Part shown: one piece after another, positions 1-5,122 of the stretch
How the letters are laid out: every line of letters starts with the position of its first letter
Numbering within the stretch: position 1 is the first letter of the stretch
NCBI GenBank assembly: GCA_943325595.2
Contig: CALPQA020000188.1
Coordinates: 1 to 5,122, forward strand
Origin: Auritidibacter sp. Marseille-P8566
GTDB taxonomy: Bacteria > Bacteroidota > Bacteroidia > Flavobacteriales > Flavobacteriaceae
DNA: 5,122 bases
Direction of reading: 5' to 3'
Notes under the pieces: model-generated
What the model was told of the DNA's origin: nothing
Database searches by the model: none
Seen by the model: the letters and a program-made list of their open reading frames with translations, nothing else
Program-made: the position numbers and the translations under genes

Positions 1-2525
1 ATACTTCCAAGTAATAGAAAAAAGGAATAATTATTAAATCGCTTCAATTCTTCAAACTTTTGAAACCCTACAAATGACAGGATAGCAAAAATTCCTAAAT
101 AAACCGGAACATATTCTAATTGCAAACAAGAAAATCCAAACAGCAAAGCATTAAATACTAAAAATTCTGAATTTAATAAATTAAAATTCGTCCATTCTTG
201 TATCGTCTCTTCCGATTTTTCTCTGATTCTTTTAGCAAATAAAACATACAATTCAACAGCCGAAATCCCTAAACAAGTCAATCCAATTTCAGTATTTGAA
301 AATTCTGAAGAATGATACAAAAACAAGACACTTCCTATGATTATAAACAAATAATAAACAAAATATAACAACGTTTGGTTGTCGGTTGTTAAACTATTTC
401 TTTTGAAATTAATCCACAAAAACTCATGGTTTAAAAGGGCAATTCCAAACAAACTAATAATTTGTATAATTTCATACTGTGGCAAATATTTATAAATCAA
501 TAAAAGCATTAAAGCATTCATTCCGATTATGGCGAAAAATCGAATTATAAAATCGTTTTTGTAGAAATGTTTAACCATCCAATTGAATACGATAACGACA
601 AATAATCCACCAGCAAAAATAAAATCGAAATTTGATTTGGCTTGAATTTTAATCATAAAAATTCCAATAAAAATACTCAAAGTATAAAAAAGAATTCTTC
701 CTATATCAAACGTATTATTTTCAAATTTTTGTCTTAAATAGCGCCAAATAACAGCAATTCCAAATAGAACAGCAACAAACAAATTATGATTCAATTCATC
801 GTTGCTTTTCAGAATTACGAAAACCGAAAATACAATTGCCAATAATCCATTTAAACTTAAATTTGTACCTCCAAAAAACGCATCTACAGGTTCTAATTCC
901 TTTTTTATTGAAGTGTAAATTGGAACTAAAATAGCAATAATCGACATTATAATTGTTGTTGCCAAAATACTGGTACTATTTTTAATCACCAATGAATCAC
1001 TAACCATCAACGCCCAAAAAACAATAAGAGCAACAGCTGCAACATGATTTATTCCAAGAAAAATTTTATGTAATAAAGTCTCTTTTTCTTTGTAAACCAC
1101 AAACAAACAAGCAATAATAATTGAATATAAAATGCAAGCAATGCTATCAAAACCAACATTCCAATCGTTTAACATTGCGATGCTTAAAGTCAATAAAATG
1201 AAAAACATCATACCATCTAAATGATACAACCAATAGATTTTTCTCTTTCTAGCTTTAAGAGCTATAAACAGACATAGAAGTGCTCCAATAAACAACACAA
1301 AAGTTTTAAATCGACTACCTGTTGAATGCAGAATCAATCCAGTAGCAAACAAAACCCAATTGGTTAAATGTGTAATAAAAGCTGCTTTGTCGAAAAAACT
1401 ATTTTCATAAAATTTTCGATATTGCATAAACATACAACTTGCTGCAACCGCTATAATTCCGAGAATAGCAATGGTATTTTCTGTTGCTGATAATTTCGTG
1501 TCTTGTGCATAAAACCAAATATCAAAAACAATGAATGCCGTGATAACAATCAGTAAATGATATTCCCATTTTTCTTTATACGACAACACAATTCCAATAG
1601 TAGCCGTAGTCGCTGCCAAGATAAATGTAGCTAAACTCTTCTCCGGAATGACACACAAAATCAGCATGCTCAAAATCACGTGAAGCGATAAAAAAGTTTG
1701 CTTCTTGATAATATAACCAACGAATAAATTGAGCGCAATTCCGAGTCCAATTAACAAATAGCCCGCAATTGGATTAGCAATAAACGTTAATGCCGGAATT
1801 TGAGATGCGCCAAAACAACCAAACAAAAACAAACTCGCTCCAGCACTTCGTAGCCAAAGTCCAGTTGTTACCCATTTTTCTTTTTTTTGTAAAATATAAT
1901 ACGAACCAACAAGTAATGAAGCATACATCCATAATATTAAAACCCTAAATATTGGAACAACTTTCAACGCCGTATATATACTCAAATACCCAATTCCCAG
2001 CACCATAATCGCTGTTCCTAAAATTCCAGTCCAGTTGTCGGCAAACTGTTTTTCGGCAGTTTTAATGAATTTAGAAAAGGCACTTTCTACATGCACTTTT
2101 TCATTGATAGGAATTTGCTTTTCAAGCCTTGGGACATTTTGGCTTTCAAGAACTGCTATTGGTTCTACTATTATTTCGTCGGGAATCGTTTTTATGAGTG
2201 GCGAATTAATTTCTTTTATTTCCTCAATTGTTGCTACCTCTTTTGATGAATCTTCTTCTGAAATAGAAGTAAAGGAAGGGTTAGGTTCTTCAATAATTTC
2301 AATTATTTGGGGGTTGATTTCTTTATTCGTTTCAATAGTTTCCGCAGAAATCAATTTTTCATTAAGCAATTTTTTCAGTTCATCAAGTTCGTTTTTCAAA
2401 AAAGAACTTTCTTTACTGTATTTCTCAATAATAGATTTTATAAAGTTATTTTCCTTCTGTAATTTGTAGAAATTATTAAATAATATAAAGATACAAACTG
2501 CTAAAATGAATATAATAAATGCCAT
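1..2525 (-). CDS. DUF2339-like giant polytopic membrane protein (3' end outside window)
   Basis: Reading down the minus strand from the ATG at 2525, the frame stays open to base 1, giving 841 codons with no stop, so the C-terminus is missing. This ATG is chosen because it is the first one after an in-frame TAA at 2559-2561. Residues 1-16 form a hydrophobic anchor. Residues about 17-60 are a Lys/Glu/Leu-rich probable coiled coil, and about 61-140 are an acidic, Pro-containing linker. From Trp165 onward the protein is almost continuous hydrophobic helices, perhaps twenty or more, broken by short basic loops. The stretch at 165-196 (NWTGILG, then a glycine-rich helix, then VPIFRVL) and the following helices resemble the core of DUF2339 predicted membrane proteins, which have a coiled-coil N-terminus before many helices. 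The family has no established reaction, so I assign none. The match is from memory of the family pattern; another large multi-pass family is possible. Confidence 0.7.
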   Translation of the reverse strand, partial: MAFIIFILAVCIFILFNNFYKLQKENNFIKSIIEKYSKESSFLKNELDELKKLLNEKLISAETIETNKEINPQIIEIIEEPNPSFTSISEEDSSKEVATIEEIKEINSPLIKTIPDEIIVEPIAVLESQNVPRLEKQIPINEKVHVESAFSKFIKTAEKQFADNWTGILGTAIMVLGIGYLSIYTALKVVPIFRVLILWMYASLLVGSYYILQKKEKWVTTGLWLRSAGASLFLFGCFGASQIPALTFIANPIAGYLLIGLGIALNLFVGYIIKKQTFLSLHVILSMLILCVIPEKSLATFILAATTATIGIVLSYKEKWEYHLLIVITAFIVFDIWFYAQDTKLSATENTIAILGIIAVAASCMFMQYRKFYENSFFDKAAFITHLTNWVLFATGLILHSTGSRFKTFVLFIGALLCLFIALKARKRKIYWLYHLDGMMFFILLTLSIAMLNDWNVGFDSIACILYSIIIACLFVVYKEKETLLHKIFLGINHVAAVALIVFWALMVSDSLVIKNSTSILATTIIMSIIAILVPIYTSIKKELEPVDAFFGGTNLSLNGLLAIVFSVFVILKSNDELNHNLFVAVLFGIAVIWRYLRQKFENNTFDIGRILFYTLSIFIGIFMIKIQAKSNFDFIFAGGLFVVIVFNWMVKHFYKNDFIIRFFAIIGMNALMLLLIYKYLPQYEIIQIISLFGIALLNHEFLWINFKRNSLTTDNQTLLYFVYYLFIIIGSVLFLYHSSEFSNTEIGLTCLGISAVELYVLFAKRIREKSEETIQEWTNFNLLNSEFLVFNALLFGFSCLQLEYVPVYLGIFAILSFVGFQKFEELKRFNNYSFFLLLGS

Positions 2526-2545
2526 GGTTTTAGTTTTAGTAGTTT

Positions 2546-2553
2546 CAAATGTA
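2546..2553 (-). promoter_or_regulatory. Probable -7 promoter element of the DUF2339-like gene
   Basis: The minus strand reads TACATTTG here, an exact match to the Bacteroidota -7 consensus TAnnTTTG. It ends 20 bases before the ATG at 2525, so transcription would start around 2540 and give a leader of about 15 bases. I do not see a good TTG -33 element at the usual spacing of about 19 bases; the nearest TTG is about 31 bases away. The upstream half is therefore weak or relies on another feature. Confidence 0.45.
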
Positions 2554-2601
2554 AGAATTTAATTGTTTTAAGTGAGATTTTTTACAATCTACCTGTAAAG
2601 C

Positions 2602-2630
2602 TTTTTAGTGTTTATATTAAGCACTAAGAA
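2602..2630. repeat. Inverted repeat (hairpin) upstream of the DUF2339-like gene
   Basis: TTTTTAGTG at 2602-2610 pairs with CACTAAGAA at 2622-2630, giving 9 bp with one G-T wobble around an 11-base AT-rich loop. Neither strand has a T-run after the stem, so it does not look like an intrinsic terminator. It lies about 50 bases upstream of the proposed -7 box of the DUF2339-like gene. It could be a protein-binding site or chance AT-rich symmetry. Confidence 0.35.
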
Positions 2631-2843
2631 ATCAGTTCTTTATGTATGAAATGCAGAACATATAAAAAGCATATTTCTACACTTCAATTTCTTTTAAATA
2701 TTTATCTAACTAAGCCGTTTCAAGGATGGTCATTGCTTGGTAATTTTTTGTTGTCTCATATTTTCTATCCCTTTTTTTGGTATTGAAATAGTTATGTGTA
2801 TTGAGTTCCAAGAAAGTTAAAAAAAGAACAATTATTTTTAAAT

Positions 2844-2876
2844 AAAAAAAGGGCAAACGTTATGTTTGCCCTTTTT
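2844..2876 (-). terminator. Intrinsic terminator of the TM2-DUF2752 operon
   Basis: GGGCAAAC at 2851-2858 pairs perfectly with GTTTGCCC at 2864-2871 around a 5-base loop. An A-run (2844-2850) and a T-run (2872-2876) flank the stem. Read on the minus strand, the stem is followed by seven T residues, and it sits 23 bases beyond the DUF2752 stop codon, exactly where that operon should end. The structure is symmetrical enough to work in both directions, but no plus-strand gene runs into it. Confidence 0.9.
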
Positions 2877-2898
2877 ATAAATGAAATTGTCTTTTCCG

Positions 2899-3213
2899 TT
2901 ATGTTAATTTTCCAAGTAATCCAGGTAATGATTTTCCTCTTATTTCATAAAAAGATTTAAGCCATAAAGGGAATAACATCGGAACTACTATAAATGATAG
3001 TTTATTAAACTCCCATGCTTTTAAAAATTCAAAATGAACAAAGTGCATTGTTGCTCTAGTTAGTCCACATGCATAACATTCCATACCGGCTAACATTTTT
3101 GAAAGACAAATGGATTCTCCTTTGTCAAAGAAGTCAGAAGGCAATAGAATCAAAACAAATGGAGTTACCATTGTTATTATGATTCGGGAATAAAAGACGA
3201 TTTTTTTTAGCAT
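2899..3213 (-). CDS. DUF2752 family small membrane protein
   Basis: This is a 104-residue protein with an ATG start at 3213 and a TAA stop. A first membrane helix spans about residues 5-25. It is followed by a loop with Cys36 and then the family hallmark CYACGLTR at 46-53, the CxxCGxTR form of the DUF2752 signature. Conserved-looking residues continue through Ala66-Asn70 (AWEFN, matching the usual 'A..N' before the second helix), and a second helix covers about 72-86, with a short basic tail. The length of about 100 residues is typical of the family. No biochemical role is established; the paired cysteines suggest a metal or redox site, which is inference. The gene starts 9 bases after the stop of the TM2-domain gene, so the two are very likely co-transcribed and functionally linked. 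A strong terminator follows. Confidence 0.88.
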   Translation of the reverse strand: MLKKIVFYSRIIITMVTPFVLILLPSDFFDKGESICLSKMLAGMECYACGLTRATMHFVHFEFLKAWEFNKLSFIVVPMLFPLWLKSFYEIRGKSLPGLLGKLT

Positions 3214-3222
3214 TATAAAGTA

Positions 3223-3588
3223 TTATAGTGTAGAAGAGTAGCTTCCGTCTTTTGGTTGTAAATCACCAGTGATGATTCTAATCAAATCGATAAGTGACCA
3301 AACTCCACAACCACCTAAAGTTAACAATTGAACAATACCTTGCCAAGTGTAACCTAAATAGAAACGGTGAATTCCAATTCCTCCAACTAATAATACTAAG
3401 ATAAGCGCAATAAGTTGACTTTTGTCTCCTGCTGCTGCAGCTGGTGATGATAAGTCATCATTGGTTTTTTCAACAACAGTTGTTGTAATGTTGTTTGAAG
3501 TTGTTCTTTGCACAGGGAAAGAAGCGTAAGTTGCGAAAACTGATAAGAAAAGGATCGCAAACATCGAAAGTAAAAATTTTAATTTCAT
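3223..3588 (-). CDS. Exported TM2-domain membrane protein
   Basis: I start this protein at the ATG at 3588, giving 121 residues. An upstream in-frame TTG at 3621 is rejected because it would lie inside the promoter's -7 box and would put a polar extension ahead of a good signal sequence. Residues 1-22 are a signal peptide (basic MKLK, hydrophobic core, likely cut after TYA). Residues 23-56 are a Thr/Ser/Asn-rich linker ending in an Ala-rich stretch. The TM2 domain follows: helix about 57-72, the signature GIHRFYLG at 72-79, a Gly-rich turn and a second helix about 84-106 with the WSLIDL motif at 97-102. The tail is polar. The TM2 assignment is strong, but the molecular role of bacterial TM2 proteins is largely unknown. 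It is the first gene of an operon with the DUF2752 gene, and its promoter faces away from that of the secreted protein on the plus strand. Confidence 0.9.
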   Translation of the reverse strand: MKLKFLLSMFAILFLSVFATYASFPVQRTTSNNITTTVVEKTNDDLSSPAAAAGDKSQLIALILVLLVGGIGIHRFYLGYTWQGIVQLLTLGGCGVWSLIDLIRIITGDLQPKDGSYSSTL

Positions 3589-3609
3589 AGAAATAAGGGT
3601 TAATTGATT

Positions 3610-3617
3610 TATATTTG
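3610..3617 (+). promoter_or_regulatory. Probable -7 promoter element of the secreted-protein gene
   Basis: The plus strand reads TATATTTG, matching TAnnTTTG, and ends 21 bases before the ATG at 3639. This predicts a start near 3624 and a leader of about 15 bases. One base separates it from the oppositely oriented box at 3619-3626, and together they form a near-perfect inverted repeat. A good -33 TTG is not evident at the standard distance. Confidence 0.5.
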
Positions 3618-3618
3618 T

Positions 3619-3626
3619 CAAACATA
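3619..3626 (-). promoter_or_regulatory. Probable -7 promoter element of the TM2-DUF2752 operon
   Basis: The minus strand reads TATGTTTG, an exact match to the Bacteroidota TAnnTTTG element. It ends 30 bases before the ATG at 3588, predicting a start site near 3612 and a leader of about 25 bases. No convincing TTG -33 element is visible at normal spacing; that region would lie inside the first codons of the divergent gene. Confidence 0.5.
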
Positions 3627-3638
3627 CAAAAAATTAAC

Positions 3639-4517
3639 ATGAAAAATTTTACGTTTACTTTATTTTTTTTATTTATTGTTAACTCTTATTCTCAAGAAAA
3701 ATACGAATACTTTGGAGCACTTAAATTAAATGGAAACGATAAGGCAGTAATTACATACAGATTAATGTTTTATGAAAATAAAGGAAAATTAGATGGTTAT
3801 TCTATAACAGATATTGGAGGTCCACATGAAACAAAAAATACTATTTCTGGGAGCTATAATGCAAAAACTAAAGAGCTAAATTTTAGAGAAGAGTCCATTT
3901 TATATACCAAATCACCTATAACGGCAAGCATGTTTTGTTTTGTTAATTATTCTGGAAAAATAAAATTAGTGAACGAAAATAGCAAACTAACTGGCGATTT
4001 TAAAGGATTGTATCAAAACAAGAAAAAATGTATTGATGGGACAATAACCTTGATTGGGTCTAATAAATTATATTCTTTGTTGAATAAAGTCAATAATAGA
4101 CTTCAAAAATCGAATAAAGTTGATGAAAATGTAAAACAAAAATCAAATCCAATTTCTATTCTAGATAGTTTAAAAGTTAATAATTTGTCTAGGGGTCAAA
4201 ATTTAAATGTCTTTACAAAATTCAACACCCTTGATTTAATAGTATGGGATTCCAAAGTTGAAGATGGAGATAAAATCAACCTCTATAATAATGATGTGTT
4301 GATTTTAAAAGAATACGTTTTGGTAAATAAGAAGAAAAAAATCACAGTAAATGTTGACAAAGGAAATAACGTGTTTAGAATCGAGGCAGTAAACCAAGGA
4401 GAATTACAGCTTAACACGGCGTCAATTCAGTTAATTGATCAAGAGAGGACTTTTGATTTGGTTTCTAATTTAAAGAAAGGGGAAAGTGCTTCTATTACGA
4501 TAATAAAACAAGATTAG
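3639..4517 (+). CDS. Secreted two-domain protein of unknown function
   Basis: Taking the ATG at 3639 gives 292 residues. An in-frame TTG at 3615 is rejected because it falls within the -7 box and precedes a proper signal peptide. Residues 1-18 are that signal peptide (basic start, Phe/Leu-rich core, cut likely after NSYS, before Gln19). No lipobox cysteine is present, so a soluble periplasmic or exported protein is likelier than a lipoprotein. Residues about 22-140 form a beta-rich domain, with ITDIGGPHETKN around 56-67 and Cys100 and Cys131, which could pair. Residues about 141-195 are a polar Lys/Asn-rich linker. Residues about 196-290 form a second beta-rich domain containing VWDSKVEDGDKINLYNN (202-218) and an 'NxFRIEAVNQGE' strand, a pattern I recall from other Bacteroidota secreted proteins. 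I do not recognise a catalytic motif. No type IX sorting tail is obvious. The gene is monocistronic, diverging from the TM2 operon and ending at a terminator shared with pnp. Confidence 0.85.
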   Translation: MKNFTFTLFFLFIVNSYSQEKYEYFGALKLNGNDKAVITYRLMFYENKGKLDGYSITDIGGPHETKNTISGSYNAKTKELNFREESILYTKSPITASMFCFVNYSGKIKLVNENSKLTGDFKGLYQNKKKCIDGTITLIGSNKLYSLLNKVNNRLQKSNKVDENVKQKSNPISILDSLKVNNLSRGQNLNVFTKFNTLDLIVWDSKVEDGDKINLYNNDVLILKEYVLVNKKKKITVNVDKGNNVFRIEAVNQGELQLNTASIQLIDQERTFDLVSNLKKGESASITIIKQD

Positions 4518-4554
4518 ATTTTAATTCGCTTTTTTATATAAAATTTTTAAATGA

Positions 4555-4591
4555 AAAACCCCCAATTCAACTAAATGAATTGGGGGTTTTT
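4555..4591. terminator. Bidirectional terminator between the secreted-protein gene and pnp
   Basis: A long stem pairs CCCCAATTCA with TGAATTGGGG around a short loop (ACTAAA region). An A-run precedes it and a T-run follows it, so either strand yields a GC-capped hairpin followed by T residues. It lies about 38 bases after the stop of the plus-strand gene and about 38 bases after the pnp stop on the minus strand, and so serves both convergent genes. Confidence 0.92.
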
Positions 4592-4628
4592 AAATGAAAC
4601 TAGGACAAATTTAATTCGTCTAGTTGAT

Positions 4629-5122
4629 TTAAGATTCTCTAGGAGGTCTTGGTAATAATGCTTTTCTAGAAACTTTTTCTTTTCTAGTTTTTGGATCTAC
4701 ACCTAAGTATTTCACCATAAATACATCACCCATATTCACTACATCAGAAACATTTTCTGTGCGTTCCCAAGCCAACTCAGATACGTGAAGCAATACTTCG
4801 TTTCCAGGAACTGCAGTATATTCTACTACGGCACCAAAATCAAGCATTTTAATTACTTTCACTTCGTATGATTCGTTCATTTGAGGTTTGAAAGTGATGG
4901 ATTCGATTTTAGCCAATACCGCTGCAATTCCAGCAGGATCAGTTCCTAAAATTTCGATTACACCTTCTTCGTTAACCTCATTGATTACGATAGTTGTTCC
5001 AGTAGCTTTTTGCAATTCTTGAATTACTTTTCCACCAGGTCCAATCAACGCTCCGATAAAGTTACCAGGAATTGTTCTTGTAATAATTTTTGGAGCATAC
5101 TCTTTAACATCCTCTTTTGGAG
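4629..5122 (-). CDS. pnp: Polyribonucleotide nucleotidyltransferase (PNPase), C-terminal part
   Basis: This is the 3' end of the gene: 163 codons and a TAA stop lie in the window, and the frame continues off the right edge, so the two RNase PH-like catalytic domains are not visible. The enzyme degrades RNA 3' to 5' by phosphorolysis, releasing nucleoside diphosphates, and works as a cytoplasmic trimer. Counting from the window edge, residues about 15-80 form a KH domain with the loop IGPGGK (GPGG at 27-30) followed by [13 protein letters not shown]. Residues about 84-155 form an S1 domain starting [17 protein letters not shown] and including [15 protein letters not shown]. The order KH then S1 at the extreme C-terminus is the standard PNPase layout. 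The tail ends in a Pro/Arg-rich stretch (LLPRPPRES). TTG codon 25 encodes Leu inside the KH domain and is not a start. The gene converges on the secreted-protein gene. Confidence 0.97.
   Translation of the reverse strand, partial: PKEDVKEYAPKIITRTIPGNFIGALIGPGGKVIQELQKATGTTIVINEVNEEGVIEILGTDPAGIAAVLAKIESITFKPQMNESYEVKVIKMLDFGAVVEYTAVPGNEVLLHVSELAWERTENVSDVVNMGDVFMVKYLGVDPKTRKEKVSRKALLPRPPRES

Larger units (their letters stand above)
2526..2898. other. Intergenic gap between the DUF2339-like gene and the DUF2752 gene
   Basis: This 373-base stretch contains no complete gene on either strand. From left to right it holds the leader and -7 box of the DUF2339-like gene, a 9-bp hairpin at 2602-2630 without a T-run, an AT-rich segment, a minus-strand frame at 2677-2859 that is interrupted by a stop and might be a gene remnant, and an intrinsic terminator at 2844-2876. 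I looked for tRNA-like arms and terminal inverted repeats and saw none. Confidence 0.7.

Noticed and set aside
2035..2469. A 144-codon plus-strand open frame rich in Ser, Phe and Ile.
   Set aside because: It is antisense to the coiled coil and acidic linker of the DUF2339-like gene. Glu/Lys codons on the minus strand read as Ser/Phe/Leu on the plus strand, and there is no promoter or separate coding signal.
3421..3500. Short GCTGCTGC-like repeat and the symmetrical AACAACAGTTGTTGT-type sequence.
   Set aside because: Both lie inside the TM2 gene and simply encode the Ala run and the Thr/Val-rich linker; no repeat array is present.
3589..3621. TTG start at 3621 extending the TM2 protein by 11 residues.
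   Set aside because: The TTG is the end of the proposed -7 box, and the extension would precede a good signal peptide; ATG at 3588 is the better start.
3615..3638. TTG start at 3615 extending the secreted protein by 8 residues.
   Set aside because: It falls inside the plus-strand -7 box and puts polar residues ahead of a proper signal peptide starting at ATG 3639.
4629..5048. A stand-alone 139-residue KH-S1 RNA-binding protein starting at a TTG.
   Set aside because: The frame continues upstream in PNPase-like sequence to the window edge, and the TTG encodes Leu just before the GPGG loop of the KH domain, so this is the tail of pnp.

Overview
The window is AT-rich, densely packed bacterial DNA that looks like a member of the Flavobacteriia (Bacteroidota, Flavobacterium-like). 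The reasons are TAnnTTTG-type -7 boxes and no clear Shine-Dalgarno sequences, Lys/Asn/Ile-rich proteins, and a PNPase tail ending in a PRPPRE-like sequence. It reads as ordinary chromosome. I see no mobile element, CRISPR array, tRNA or rRNA. Genus-level placement is an inference from style, not from a database match.

Layout. Bases 1-2525 (minus strand) are the first 841 codons of a very large polytopic membrane protein, best described as DUF2339-like, whose C-terminus lies outside the window. Bases 2526-2898 are a noncoding gap. It holds that gene's probable promoter, a non-terminator hairpin, a suspicious decayed reading frame and a strong terminator at 2844-2876. Bases 2899-3588 (minus strand) are a tight two-gene operon: an exported TM2-domain protein followed 9 bases later by a small DUF2752 membrane protein with a CxxCGLTR motif. 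A very compact divergent promoter at 3589-3638 also serves a plus-strand gene (3639-4517) for a secreted two-domain protein of unknown function. A bidirectional terminator (about 4555-4591) separates that gene from the convergent 3' end of pnp (4629-5122, minus strand), which shows the KH and S1 RNA-binding domains of polynucleotide phosphorylase.

How the parts relate. The TM2 and DUF2752 genes are almost certainly co-transcribed and probably act together at the inner membrane. The divergent secreted protein may share their regulation, because the two -7 elements are adjacent and mirror-imaged. The DUF2339-like gene and pnp are separate transcription units. I found no clear new defence, mobile or metabolic system. 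The most interesting items are the divergent TM2/DUF2752 versus secreted-protein arrangement, the possible gene remnant near 2677-2859, and the unidentified secreted protein.
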